A DNA stretch of 62,941 nucleotides from Caulobacter endophyticus (lineage in GTDB: Bacteria > Pseudomonadota > Alphaproteobacteria > Caulobacterales > Caulobacteraceae): contig NZ_JARQWV010000029.1 of NCBI RefSeq assembly GCF_029543245.1, positions 1 through 62,941 of the forward strand. The letters run 5' to 3'. Position numbers and translations under genes: made by a program. Under the pieces are notes generated by a model, which made no database searches, had not been told where the DNA came from, and worked only from the letters and a program-made list of their open reading frames with translations. Of this stretch, positions 8,316-17,366 are shown piece after piece (position 1 is the first letter of the stretch; the number at the start of each line of letters is the position of its first letter).

Positions 8316-10345
8316 CCAAGGCCCCCACGCTGCGCATCCTCGCCGCGGCCGCCTCGATCGCGCTGGCCCTGCCGTCGGCCGCGCCCGCCCTGGCCCAGAC
8401 CCAGGTGCTGAACGTCCAGGACGCCGACATCCGCGCCTTCATCCAGGACGTGGCCAAGACCACCAACACCACCTTCGTCGTCGACCCGCGGGTCAAGGGC
8501 ACGGTATCGGTCACCAGCAACGGCCCCCTGGACCGGCGCGAACTGTTCGAGCTGTTCCTGGCCACGCTGCGGGCCAACAATCTGGTGGCCACGCCGGCCG
8601 GCGGCGGCGTCTATCGCATCGAGCCGTCGGAGAACGCCGCCCGCCAGCCCAGCACGGCCGGGGGGCAGTTCGCCACCGAGGTCTTCCGCCTGCGGACGCT
8701 GGATGCGGCGACGGCTGCCGACATGCTCAAGCCCCTGGTCGGGCCGCAGGGTCAGGTCGTGGCCAACGCCCGGGGCGGGGCTGTGGTCGTGGCCGACTAC
8801 GCCGACAATGTCCGCCGCATCCGGGCCTTGCTGGCCCAGGTCGACCAGGACCGCGCCGCCGTCCACACCGTCACCCTCACCAACAGCTCCGCGCGAGAGA
8901 TCGCCCAGGTCGTCAATGACCTGATCGCCGGGCCCGGCGCCGACGGCAAGCCGGGCAGGGGCGCGGTCACCGTCGTGGCCGTGGAGAGCAGCAACTCGGT
9001 CCTGCTTCGCGGCGATCCCGACGCCGTCCAGAAACTCTTGCCGCTGATCGCCGATCTCGATCGCCGCGCCGAGTCCAGCGACGACGTGCGGGTCGTCTTC
9101 CTGCGCCACGCCAACGCCGAACAGATGCTGCCGGTGCTGCAACAGCTCGTGGGCCAGGCGCCGTCGAGCGTCGCGACCGGTTCCAGCCGCCCGGCCGCCG
9201 GCGCGCCGGGATCGGTCAACGCGAGCCTTGCGGCGACCTCCACCGTAACGGCGGCGCCGGGGAGCGCCCGCGCCAATGTCGCCCGCTATCCCGGCGCCAA
9301 CGCCCTGATCATCAACGCCCCGCCGGAGCTGCAGCGCACGCTTTCCGAAGTGATCCGCCAGCTGGACGTGCGCCGCGAGCAGGTGCTCGTCGAGGCCATC
9401 GTCGTCGAGGTCTCCGACGACGCCGCCAAGCAGCTGGGCGTGCAACTGCTGCTGGGCGGCACGAACGGAACCATCCCGTTCATGGCCACCAACTACACCA
9501 ACGCCTCGCCCAGCCTGCTGCCGCTGGCCGGCGCCATCGTGGCGGGCGATCCCAAGGACGGCGAGTCCGAAGCCGTCACCTCGATGCGCCAGGCGGGGAT
9601 CAACTCGCTGCTCAACGCCTCGGGCGTGACCGGCGGGGTGGCCGGCCGCAGCGGCGACGTGCTGTTCGGCGCGATCATCAATGCGGTGAAGAAGGACAGC
9701 GGCTCCAACCTCTTGTCGACGCCGTCGATCATGACGCTCGACAATGAGGAGGCCCGGATCCTCGTCGGCCAGGAAGTGCCGATCACCACTGGCGAGGTGC
9801 TGGGCGACGCCAATTCCAACCCGTTCCGCACCATTCAGCGCCAGAACGTCGGCGTGCAGCTGGAGGTGAAGCCCCAGATCAACGCTGGCGGCGGGATCAC
9901 CCTGTTCCTGCGCCAGGAAGTCTCGGCGGTTGCCGGTCCGGTCAGCGTCGGCTCCAGCGAACTCGTCATCAACAAGCGCGAGATCGAGACCACGGCCCTG
10001 GTGGACGATGGGGACATCGTCGTGCTGGGCGGCCTGCTGGACCAGACCGAGACGTCGTCGGTGCAGAAGGTGCCGGGCCTCGGAAATCTGCCGGGGATAG
10101 GCGGCCTGTTCCGCAGCACCGCCCGCGAACGCGGCAAGACCAATCTGATGGTCTTCATCCGTCCTCGGATCATCAAGACGGTCGACGACGCCCGCGCCGT
10201 CACCGGCCCGCGCCTCGATCGCATGCGCCGCGAGAGCGCGCTGACCACGCCGGAGGGCGACAGCTCGCTGGATGCGGTGATCCGCGACTTCCAGCGCAGC
10301 TCGGCCGCGGCCCTGCCGGCCCCGCCCCAGGCGCAGCCGCAATGA
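8312..10345 (+). CDS. gspD: Type II secretion outer-membrane secretin GspD
   Basis: This 677-aa protein has a signal peptide ending at ALA-Q (near residue 28), an N0 domain (VLNVQDADIRAFIQDVAKTT), repeated N1-N3 domains (8690-9380), and a C-terminal secretin domain with VPITTGEV, QLEVKPQI and the conserved VPGLGNLPGIGGLFR segment. GspD forms the outer-membrane ring that secreted proteins pass through. The ATG at 8312 is used because it overlaps the gspC stop; the open frame continues upstream but runs across gspC. A Gly/Ala/Ser-rich insert around residues 285-325 lies inside N3. No pilotin gene is seen nearby. Confidence 0.95.
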   Translation: MTKAPTLRILAAAASIALALPSAAPALAQTQVLNVQDADIRAFIQDVAKTTNTTFVVDPRVKGTVSVTSNGPLDRRELFELFLATLRANNLVATPAGGGVYRIEPSENAARQPSTAGGQFATEVFRLRTLDAATAADMLKPLVGPQGQVVANARGGAVVVADYADNVRRIRALLAQVDQDRAAVHTVTLTNSSAREIAQVVNDLIAGPGADGKPGRGAVTVVAVESSNSVLLRGDPDAVQKLLPLIADLDRRAESSDDVRVVFLRHANAEQMLPVLQQLVGQAPSSVATGSSRPAAGAPGSVNASLAATSTVTAAPGSARANVARYPGANALIINAPPELQRTLSEVIRQLDVRREQVLVEAIVVEVSDDAAKQLGVQLLLGGTNGTIPFMATNYTNASPSLLPLAGAIVAGDPKDGESEAVTSMRQAGINSLLNASGVTGGVAGRSGDVLFGAIINAVKKDSGSNLLSTPSIMTLDNEEARILVGQEVPITTGEVLGDANSNPFRTIQRQNVGVQLEVKPQINAGGGITLFLRQEVSAVAGPVSVGSSELVINKREIETTALVDDGDIVVLGGLLDQTETSSVQKVPGLGNLPGIGGLFRSTARERGKTNLMVFIRPRIIKTVDDARAVTGPRLDRMRRESALTTPEGDSSLDAVIRDFQRSSAAALPAPPQAQPQ

Positions 10346-11802
10346 CCGTGCTCGACTACGCCTTCGCCAAGCGCCACGGCCTCGTCCTGCTGTCGCTGGA
10401 CGGCGAGGCGACCGTCGGCCTGCGCGAAGGCTTCGATCCCCTGGCTCTGATCGAGGCGCGCCGCGCGCTGGGCGCGCCGCTGAAGCTGCAGATGCTCGCC
10501 ACCGCCGCCTTCGACCGCAAGTTCTCGGAAGTCTATGCCGGCGCGGGTCTGGCCTCGGCTTCGGGCGACGACTTCGACGGCGCGCTCGGCCATCTGCTGG
10601 AGGACATGCCCACCGCCGCCGACCTGCTGGACCCGCAGGACGACGCCCCGGTGATCCGCCTGATCAACGGCCTGATCGCCGAGGCCGTGCGTTCGGGCGC
10701 GTCGGACATCCACGTCGAGCCCTACGAGCAGGCGCTCGTCGTGCGCCTGCGGGTCGACGGCGTGCTGCGCGAGATCCTCAGCCTGTCGCCGCGCATCGCC
10801 GCCATGCTGGTCTCGCGCGTCAAGGTGATGGCCAAGCTCGACATCGCCGAAAAGCGCATCCCCCAGGACGGTCGGATCTCGCTGGCCCTGGGCGGCAAGA
10901 GCCTGGATGTCCGCGTCTCGACCCTGCCGGCCCGCATGGGCGAGCGGGTTGTGATGCGGATCCTCGACAAGGAGCAGGCGGGCCTGGGTCTCGCCGACCT
11001 GGGCATGTCGCCGCGCATGCTGGCGGCGCTGGAGACGGCCCTGCGCGAGCCCAACGGCATCGTGCTGGTCACCGGCCCCACCGGTTCGGGCAAGACCACG
11101 ACGCTCTATGCCGGGCTCGGCCTGCTGAACGACAAGAGCCGCAACATCCTGACCATCGAGGACCCGGTCGAGTACGCCGTCCACGGCGTCGGCCAGACCC
11201 AGGTCAACACCAAGGTCGGCATGACCTTCGCCGCCGGCCTGCGCGCCATCCTGCGCCAGGACCCCGACGTGGTGATGGTCGGCGAGATCCGCGACGCGGA
11301 GACCGCCCAGATCGCCGTCCAGGCCAGCCTGACCGGCCATCTGGTGCTGTCGACCGTGCACACCAACGACGCCGCCGGCGCCGTGGTCCGCCTGCGCGAC
11401 ATGGGTGTCGAACCTTTCCTGCTGGCCTCGACCATGCGCCTGATCATCGCCCAACGGCTGGTGCGCAGGCTCTGCCGCGTGTGCTCAGTCCAGGAACCCG
11501 CCGACGCGGCGGCCGCCGCCCTGATCGACGTCCCAACCGGGACGCCGCTGCGCCGCCCCGTCGGTTGCGCCGAATGCGGCCACACCGGCTTCCAGGGCCG
11601 GATCGGTGTCTACGAGGCTCTGCGGGTCGACGACATGGTGCGTCGCCTGATCGGCCAGAACGCCGCCGAGGACGAGATCGCCGCCGCCGGCGTCGAGGTG
11701 GCGCTGAAGGATGAGGCCCGCCGCTACGTGCTGGAAGGCCTGACCACGGTCGAGGAGGTGTTGCGCATCACCGGGGCGGGGGCGCGCGATGGCGAGCTTT
11801 GA
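10342..11802 (+). CDS. gspE: Type II secretion ATPase GspE
   Basis: This 486-aa cytoplasmic ATPase powers pseudopilus assembly. The P-loop GPTGSGKT is at residues 245-252. Asp-box residues (ILTIEDPVEY), Walker B (QDPDVVMVGEIRD) and the His-box (GHLVLSTVHTNDAAGA) follow in order. A four-cysteine zinc motif is present near residues 378-381 and 410-413 (CRVC and CAEC). Length and order match GspE. The ATG at 10342 overlaps the gspD stop codon (ATGA), so translation is probably coupled. Its 3' end overlaps gspF by 14 nt. Confidence 0.96.
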   Translation: MTVLDYAFAKRHGLVLLSLDGEATVGLREGFDPLALIEARRALGAPLKLQMLATAAFDRKFSEVYAGAGLASASGDDFDGALGHLLEDMPTAADLLDPQDDAPVIRLINGLIAEAVRSGASDIHVEPYEQALVVRLRVDGVLREILSLSPRIAAMLVSRVKVMAKLDIAEKRIPQDGRISLALGGKSLDVRVSTLPARMGERVVMRILDKEQAGLGLADLGMSPRMLAALETALREPNGIVLVTGPTGSGKTTTLYAGLGLLNDKSRNILTIEDPVEYAVHGVGQTQVNTKVGMTFAAGLRAILRQDPDVVMVGEIRDAETAQIAVQASLTGHLVLSTVHTNDAAGAVVRLRDMGVEPFLLASTMRLIIAQRLVRRLCRVCSVQEPADAAAAALIDVPTGTPLRRPVGCAECGHTGFQGRIGVYEALRVDDMVRRLIGQNAAEDEIAAAGVEVALKDEARRYVLEGLTTVEEVLRITGAGARDGEL

Positions 11803-13000
11803 CTACGTCGCCCTCGATCTGGCGGGGGCCACGCGCTCGGGCCGCATCAAGGCTGTCGACGAGGGCGACGCCCGTACCCAGCTGGAACGCCGCCGCCTTG
11901 CGCCGGTGAAGGTCTCGCCCCACGCGCCAATCGCGGCGAAGAGCGGGCAGGGGCTGTTCGGCGACCGCCTGGGCGGACGCGACCGCTCGCTGTTCACGCG
12001 CCAGCTGGCCACCCTGGTCGCGGTTTCGACCCTGGAAGAGGCCCTGCGCACCATCGCGCTTCAGGCCGACCGCCCCAAGCTCAAGCGGGTGGTCGAGCAG
12101 GTCCACGCCGCGGTTCTGGAGGGCTACCGCCTGTCGGACGCCCTGGCCCGGCCGGTCGGGGCCTTCCCGCCGCTCTATCGGGCCATGGTCGCGGCGGGTG
12201 AAGCTTCGGGCGCGCTGCCGACAATCCTGGAGCGCCTGGCCGACCTGCTGGACCAGCAGCAGAAGGTCGCCGCCAAGATCACCACGGCCCTGGTCTATCC
12301 GGCCGTGCTGGCCCTGGTGGCGTGCCTCGTGGTCACCGTGCTGATGGTCTTCGTCATTCCCAAGGTCGTCGAGCAGTTCGACAGCATGGGCCAGACCCTG
12401 CCGCTGCTGACCCGCATCGTCATCGGCCTGTCGGATTTCCTGCAGCACTTCGGCTGGCTGGTCGTGCTGGTCATCGCCGGCTTGGCGCTCGCCTACTGGC
12501 GGGCTTTGCGCAACCCGGCCTTCAAGCTGCGCGCCGACAGCTTCTTCCTGCGCCTGCCGTTCGTCGGCCAGCTGATCCGCAACGTCCACGCAGCGCGACT
12601 GGCCCGCACCCTGTCGACGATGATCGCCAGCGGCCTGCCGATGCTGGAGGGGCTGATCCTCACGGCCGGCACGGTCCGCAACGCGGCCCTGCGCGGCGGC
12701 ATGGACGCCATGATCGCCGGCATCCGCGAGGGCGGTTCGCTGTCGACCGCCATGCGGCGCGCGGGCGTCTTTCCGCCGGTGCTGGTCTACATGACCGCCA
12801 GCGGCGAGAGCAGCGGCCGCGTCGACGCCATGCTGACCCGCGCCGCCGAGTATCTCGAGCGCGAGTTCGACACCTTCACCGCCACCCTGTTGAGCCTGCT
12901 GGAGCCGGCGATCATCGTCGTGCTCGGCGGCGTGGTGGCGACCATCGTCCTCTCGATCCTGCTGCCCATCCTGCAGATCAACACCCTGGCCATGAACTAG
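11789..13000 (+). CDS. gspF: Type II secretion inner-membrane platform protein GspF
   Basis: This 403-aa polytopic protein shows the two repeated GspF domains (about 65-190 and 265-390) with transmembrane segments near 170-190, 220-240 and 370-395. The family marker near the first repeat, RQLATLVAVS-TLEEALR, is clear. GspF forms the base on which the GspE ATPase acts. The start at 11789 overlaps gspE by 14 nt. A short gap of 12 bp with GGAGG leads to gspG. Confidence 0.95.
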   Translation: MASFDYVALDLAGATRSGRIKAVDEGDARTQLERRRLAPVKVSPHAPIAAKSGQGLFGDRLGGRDRSLFTRQLATLVAVSTLEEALRTIALQADRPKLKRVVEQVHAAVLEGYRLSDALARPVGAFPPLYRAMVAAGEASGALPTILERLADLLDQQQKVAAKITTALVYPAVLALVACLVVTVLMVFVIPKVVEQFDSMGQTLPLLTRIVIGLSDFLQHFGWLVVLVIAGLALAYWRALRNPAFKLRADSFFLRLPFVGQLIRNVHAARLARTLSTMIASGLPMLEGLILTAGTVRNAALRGGMDAMIAGIREGGSLSTAMRRAGVFPPVLVYMTASGESSGRVDAMLTRAAEYLEREFDTFTATLLSLLEPAIIVVLGGVVATIVLSILLPILQINTLAMN

Positions 13001-13012
13001 GAGGCCAAGACC

Positions 13013-13462
13013 ATGCGCGCCCCTGACAAGACCCGCCGCCGCCGCGCCCGCGAAGCCGGCTTCACCTTGGTGGAGATGATGGTCGTCATCGTCATCCTGG
13101 GCCTCCTGGCCACCGTCGTGGCCATCAACGTGCTGCCCAGCCAGGACAAGGCCATGAAGGAGAAGGCCCGCGCCGACGTGGCCGTGCTGGAGCAGGCGCT
13201 GGAGGGCTACCGCCTCGACACCTTCGCCTTCCCGCGTACCGAGGACGGTCTTGCAGCCCTGGTGACGCCGCCGGCCAGCCTGGCCCAGCCCGACCGCTAC
13301 CGCGAAGGCGGCTATGTGCGCCGCCTGCCCAAGGACCCTTGGGGCAACGACTACCAGTACCGCGCGCCGGGACAGCACGGGGCGATCGACGTCTTCTCGT
13401 TCGGCGCTGACGGCCGCGAGGGCGGCGAGGGCAAGGACGCCGACATTGGCAACTGGGGCTGA
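13013..13462 (+). CDS. gspG: Major pseudopilin GspG
   Basis: This 149-aa pseudopilin has a basic leader, the prepilin peptidase site AG-FTLVEMM (Gly20/Phe21 with Glu at +5), a hydrophobic helix, and the GspG C-terminal features DPWGNDYQYR and FSFGADGREGGEGKDADIGNW, which includes the calcium-site region. GspG builds most of the pseudopilus after processing by the prepilin peptidase encoded at 18044-18808. A GGAGG sequence (12999-13003 region) precedes the ATG at 13013. Confidence 0.96.
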   Translation: MRAPDKTRRRRAREAGFTLVEMMVVIVILGLLATVVAINVLPSQDKAMKEKARADVAVLEQALEGYRLDTFAFPRTEDGLAALVTPPASLAQPDRYREGGYVRRLPKDPWGNDYQYRAPGQHGAIDVFSFGADGREGGEGKDADIGNWG

Positions 13463-13922
13463 CATCCCGCGCAAGCCCGGCAGGCGAGAGGGCTTCACCC
13501 TCGTCGAGCTCATGATCGTGCTCGTGATCATGGGGCTGCTGGCCGGCGCCGTCGTCCTGGCCCTGCCGGACAGCCGTCCCGGCCTGCCGCAGGAGGCCGA
13601 GCGCTTCGCCGCGAGCCTGTTGCGCGCTCGCGACGAGGCCGTGTTCAGGGGCGGGCAGGTGCGCGTCGTGGCGGCCGACGGCGAATACCGTTTCGAGCGC
13701 CGCGAGGGTCGCGACTGGCGTCTCCTGGACGAGCCGCCGTTCCGCGTCCGCGCCTTTGAAGACGGGACGCAGGTCACGGCCGCGCCCGAGGGCGTCGTGG
13801 TCTTCGATCCCACCGGTCTGGCCAACCCCACCGAGTTCAGCTTCGCGCGCGGGCAGGCGCGGCGCACCGTCGTCGTCGATCTGGCAGGGAACGTCTCGCT
13901 CGATGCCCCGCGCCCGTACTGA
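13446..13922 (+). CDS. gspH: Minor pseudopilin GspH
   Basis: This protein of about 158 aa has a prepilin cleavage site EG-FTLVELM followed by a hydrophobic helix and a GspH-like beta domain (EAERFAASLLRARDEAVFRG). No ATG exists upstream of the cleavage site in this frame near the gene. The best start is TTG at 13446, with AAGGA at 13433-13437 nine bases before it, giving a 14-residue leader before the cleavage Gly. It would overlap gspG by 17 nt. The start assignment is less certain than the identity. Confidence 0.85.
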   Translation: MATGADIPRKPGRREGFTLVELMIVLVIMGLLAGAVVLALPDSRPGLPQEAERFAASLLRARDEAVFRGGQVRVVAADGEYRFERREGRDWRLLDEPPFRVRAFEDGTQVTAAPEGVVVFDPTGLANPTEFSFARGQARRTVVVDLAGNVSLDAPRPY

Positions 13923-14274
13923 AGCCGGCTTCACGCTGATCGAACTGCTGGTCGCCCTGGCGATCTTCAGCCTGGCCTTGCTCGCCCTGCTGAACCTGGC
14001 GGGCGAGAACACCCGCGCCGGTGGGCGGCTCTCCGACCGGGTGCTGGCCGAGGTCGTTCTCGACAATCGCGCGGTCGAGGCCATGACTAGTGCGACGCCG
14101 CTCGCCATCGGACGCACCAGCGGCGTGGAGACGACCGGCGGACGCCAATGGGCCTGGACCCGCCAGGTCAGCCGCACAGCCGATCCCGCCATCGTCCGTG
14201 TCGACATCGCCGTCGCCGCGCCCCGCTCGCGCAGCCCCCTCGTCCAGGCCTCGCTGTTTCGAGGCGCGCGATGA
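13903..14274 (+). CDS. gspI: Minor pseudopilin GspI
   Basis: This 123-aa pseudopilin has a very short leader (MPRARTEAG) before the cleavage site G-FTLIELLVALAIF with Glu at +5. The C-terminal domain follows the GspI pattern (DNRAVEAM, then RQWAWTRQVSRTADPAIVRVDI). GspI, J and K form the tip complex of the pseudopilus. The ATG at 13903 overlaps the gspH 3' end by 20 nt, and the stop overlaps the gspJ start (ATGA). Confidence 0.9.
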   Translation: MPRARTEAGFTLIELLVALAIFSLALLALLNLAGENTRAGGRLSDRVLAEVVLDNRAVEAMTSATPLAIGRTSGVETTGGRQWAWTRQVSRTADPAIVRVDIAVAAPRSRSPLVQASLFRGAR

Positions 14275-14861
14275 AGGGCTTCACCCTGGTCGAGATGCTG
14301 GTGGCGGTGCTGATCTTTGCTCTGATCAGCGCGGCGGGCGTGGCCGTGATGGGCTCGACCCTCTCCAACCAGAGCGCCGTGCGGGTGACGGTCGATCGCC
14401 ACGCCGAGCTTCAGCGGGCCCGCGCGATCCTCAAGGCCGACCTTTCGCAGGCCGCCGCCCGCCGCACGCGCGGCGAGGATGGGCGGCCGGCGATCACCGC
14501 CTTCGCCGGCGGCGATCCCTGGGGCGGCGGCGGACCGGTGCTGGCCTTCGTCCGGCGTGGTTGGGAGAACCCCGACGCCGATCCCCGCGCCTCGCTGCAA
14601 TATGTGGAGTACGCCCTGGTCGAGGGGCGTCTGGAGCGGCGTTCCCGCCCGGCGTTGGATGGCGCGCGCCTTGGCCCGCCGCAGGTGCTGCTGCACGACG
14701 TCGCGGGCGTTCGGCCCGGCTTCCTATTCAACGGCGCCTGGACCCCGACCTGGAAGGGCAATCCGCAGACCGACATCCCGACCGCCGTGCGCCTGGACAT
14801 GACGCTGGCCGACCTGGGCCGGGTCGACCAGTTGTTCCTCACCTCGGGGGAAGGGCGATGA
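14271..14861 (+). CDS. gspJ: Minor pseudopilin GspJ
   Basis: This 196-aa pseudopilin starts at MKG-FTLVEMLVAVLIFALIS, so its leader is only three residues. The GspJ body includes RHAELQRARAILKADLSQ, a family landmark, and a later LVEGRLERRSRPALDG strand region. The start at 14271 overlaps the gspI stop codon and its own stop overlaps the gspK start, so the tip-complex genes are tightly coupled. Confidence 0.9.
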   Translation: MKGFTLVEMLVAVLIFALISAAGVAVMGSTLSNQSAVRVTVDRHAELQRARAILKADLSQAAARRTRGEDGRPAITAFAGGDPWGGGGPVLAFVRRGWENPDADPRASLQYVEYALVEGRLERRSRPALDGARLGPPQVLLHDVAGVRPGFLFNGAWTPTWKGNPQTDIPTAVRLDMTLADLGRVDQLFLTSGEGR

Positions 14862-15832
14862 AGCGCAGGCACGAGGAAGGCGCGGCCCTGCTGACGGTGC
14901 TTTTGATGGTGGCCGTCATCGGCATCATCGCCGTGGGCGTGCTCGAAGACATCCGCTTCGGCCTGCGCCGCTCGTTCAACGCCCAGGTCGGCGGCCAGGC
15001 CCGCTGGTACGCCCTGGGAGGCGAGCAGATGGCCCGCTCGCGCATCGACCAGCTTCTGGCGCACGACGCCGGCAAGACCTCGCTGGAAGGCGATTGGAAC
15101 GGCCGCGCCGTGGAGTTCCCGATCGAGGGCGGCGTGATCCAGGCCCGTGTCGCCGACGCCACCGGCTGCTTCAACCTCAACAGCGTGGCCGAGGCCGATC
15201 AGGGCGAACCCTTCCGCCGCCGCGAGCTGGGCGTGCGCCAGCTTGCCAGCCTGATGACCCTGCTGGGCGTTCCCAATGGTCCCGACCTGGCCGAAAGCCT
15301 GGCGCAGTGGATCGACAGCAACGACGTCGGCCCGGCCGGGCTGGAGGACGACGGCTATGCGGGCAGCAAGACGCCGTACCGAACGGCGGGCGCGCCCCTG
15401 GCCGAGGTCAGCGAGCTGCGCGCCGTGCGCGGCTTCGACGCCAAGGTCTACGCCATGCTGCGCCCCTATGTCTGCGCGCTGCCGACCACCGACCTGTCGC
15501 CGATCAACGTCAACACGTTGCCCCAGGAGCGGGCTGTCCTGCTCTCGGCGGTCACCCTGGGCGGCGTCTCGCCAGAGAGCGCCCGCCAGGCGCTCGCCGC
15601 GCGTCCGGCGGGCGGCTGGTCGGACCTGGAGGCCTTCTGGGGCCAGAAGGCCCTGGCCGGGGCGGCGCCGGTCGACGGCGTCCGCGACCAGATCCGTTTC
15701 CGCACCCGCTACTTCTCGCTGGAAAGCCGCGTAGGCCTGGCCGGCGGCGAAACCTTCATGACCTCGCTTTTCGAAGCCGGCCCGACGAACCGTGTCCGTC
15801 TCGTCGCCCGGCGCTGGACCCTGGAAGAATGA
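14858..15832 (+). CDS. gspK: Tip pseudopilin GspK
   Basis: This 324-aa protein carries an atypical prepilin leader (MKRRHEEGAALLTVLLMV) in which the usual Glu at +5 is absent, as in other GspK proteins. Landmarks are CFNLNSV, the paired helical SAM-like region (ESLAQWIDSNDV), and PINVNTLPQERAVLLSAV. GspK caps the pseudopilus tip with GspI and GspJ. Both gene ends overlap their neighbours by 4 nt. Confidence 0.92.
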   Translation: MKRRHEEGAALLTVLLMVAVIGIIAVGVLEDIRFGLRRSFNAQVGGQARWYALGGEQMARSRIDQLLAHDAGKTSLEGDWNGRAVEFPIEGGVIQARVADATGCFNLNSVAEADQGEPFRRRELGVRQLASLMTLLGVPNGPDLAESLAQWIDSNDVGPAGLEDDGYAGSKTPYRTAGAPLAEVSELRAVRGFDAKVYAMLRPYVCALPTTDLSPINVNTLPQERAVLLSAVTLGGVSPESARQALAARPAGGWSDLEAFWGQKALAGAAPVDGVRDQIRFRTRYFSLESRVGLAGGETFMTSLFEAGPTNRVRLVARRWTLEE

Positions 15833-16905
15833 CCCGCCTGCTGTTTCTCCCCGATGGGCCCGACGAGGCCCCCGAGATCGTCGAGGCCGGCGCCCACGGC
15901 CCGGTGCGCCGCAAGCTGCTGCCCAGCGAACAGGCCGGAGGCTCGGCGATGCTGGTGCTGCCCGGCGCCCGGGCCGTGAGCCGCTGGCTGGACCTGCCAG
16001 GCGGCAGTCTCGCCCAGGCGAGGGCGGCTGCGGCCTTCCAGGTCGGCGACGCCGTCGCGACGGGCGCCGAAGGGCTGCATCTCGCGGTCGGCGAGCGCGA
16101 CGCCGAGGGGCGGGCGCTGGTCGTCTGGATCGATCGCGAAGTGCTGCGTTCGGCCCTCGAGACAGCGCGGGCCAGAGGGGTCGAGGTCACCGGCGCGGCG
16201 CCCGACTACCTGTTTCTGCCCGACGACGCCGAGGGCCGCACGGTGCTGGCCGCCTTCGGCGAACGGCTGGGCGTGCGAGCCGAGGGGCTGGCGTTCGGCG
16301 TCGAGCCGGAGCTGGCCTCGATCGTCGTCGGCGACCGCCCCCATCGCTACATCCCGGCCTCCGAACTCGACGCCTGGCTCCTGGCGAGCGCCACACGTCC
16401 GGCTGTCGATCTGCTGCAAGGCCAGTTCGCGCCGCGCACCCAAGGACCGGTGCTGCGCTGGAAGCGCCTGGCGGTCCTGGCGGCCGTGGTCGTGGTTTCA
16501 CCGCTGGTGCTGCTGCTGGCGCAGGTCGCCAAGGACGGCCTTGCCGCCCGGGCGCTTGAAGCCCGCAATCGCACCTTGGCCGTCCGCCTGGTCCCGCAGG
16601 CGGCGCGCTACGGGGACCCCGCTCGTTTTGCCGTCGGTCGGTTGCAGGCGCGCACCCGCCTGGGCTTCGGCGACCTCGCGGCCGGTTATGTCGACGCCGT
16701 GCGCTCGGTCTCGGGCATGCGGCTCGACACCCTGGTCCACGGCCAGGACGGGGCGATCCGCTCGTCGGTCTCCTACGTCAACTATTCCGACATGGACCAG
16801 CTGCGGAGGGCCTTGAAGTCGGGCGGCTTCGACGTCGTCGAGCAGGGCACGCTCACCGAAGGCCAGCGCGTCACCAGCGACCTGATCATCCGGAGGCGGC
16901 CATGA
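15829..16905 (+). CDS. gspL: Type II secretion platform protein GspL
   Basis: This 358-aa protein has an N-terminal cytoplasmic actin-like domain (1-215) that binds GspE, one transmembrane helix (about 213-232, LAVLAAVVVVSPLVLLLAQ), and a periplasmic ferredoxin-like domain. The start ATG at 15829 overlaps the gspK stop by 4 nt. Sequence conservation of GspL is low, so assignment relies strongly on position between gspK and gspM and on the domain layout. Confidence 0.88.
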   Translation: MTRLLFLPDGPDEAPEIVEAGAHGPVRRKLLPSEQAGGSAMLVLPGARAVSRWLDLPGGSLAQARAAAAFQVGDAVATGAEGLHLAVGERDAEGRALVVWIDREVLRSALETARARGVEVTGAAPDYLFLPDDAEGRTVLAAFGERLGVRAEGLAFGVEPELASIVVGDRPHRYIPASELDAWLLASATRPAVDLLQGQFAPRTQGPVLRWKRLAVLAAVVVVSPLVLLLAQVAKDGLAARALEARNRTLAVRLVPQAARYGDPARFAVGRLQARTRLGFGDLAAGYVDAVRSVSGMRLDTLVHGQDGAIRSSVSYVNYSDMDQLRRALKSGGFDVVEQGTLTEGQRVTSDLIIRRRP

Positions 16906-17366
16906 ATCGCATCGCCGAAAGCTGGAACGCACGCACGCCTCGCGAGCGCGTGATGCTCGCCGTGATGGCGGTCGCCGTCCTCGGCGTCGGCGGCTTCTAC
17001 GGCGTGGTCGTGCCGCTGAAGCGCTCGGGCGAGGCCGCTCGCGAGCGGCTGACGGACGCGCGTGAGCTGTCCGCCGCCTTGGCTGCGGCCACGGGCGTCG
17101 CGTCCCCGGCGAAGGCCGCCGCCGGTCCCGTGTCCACGATCGTCGAGACCAGCGCGGCGAGCCTCGGCGTGCCGATCGCCCGCAAGCGCCAGGAAGGCGA
17201 CGGCGCGTTCACGATCTGGATCAACGCCATCGACGCCCGCACCCTGCTGCCCTGGGTCGCATCCCTCGAACGCGAGACGGGACTGAGCGTCGCCGGCTTC
17301 ACCGCCTCGCGGCTCGACAACGGCCTGGTCGAGGCCGAGGTGACCTTCGCTAGGGGTGTGCGATGA
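16902..17366 (+). CDS. gspM: Type II secretion platform protein GspM
   Basis: This 154-aa protein has a short cytoplasmic N-terminus with the GspM motif WNARTPRERVMLAVM, one transmembrane helix (about 18-35), a coiled stretch, and a small periplasmic domain ending LDNGLVEAEVTFARGVR. GspM pairs with GspL and GspE in the platform. It overlaps gspL and gspN by 4 nt each. Confidence 0.88.
   Translation: MNRIAESWNARTPRERVMLAVMAVAVLGVGGFYGVVVPLKRSGEAARERLTDARELSAALAAATGVASPAKAAAGPVSTIVETSAASLGVPIARKRQEGDGAFTIWINAIDARTLLPWVASLERETGLSVAGFTASRLDNGLVEAEVTFARGVR

Noticed and set aside
11768..13867. A 699-codon minus-strand frame opposite gspF-gspH
   Set aside because: The product is His/Gln/Asp-rich and the true genes on the plus strand are unambiguous.
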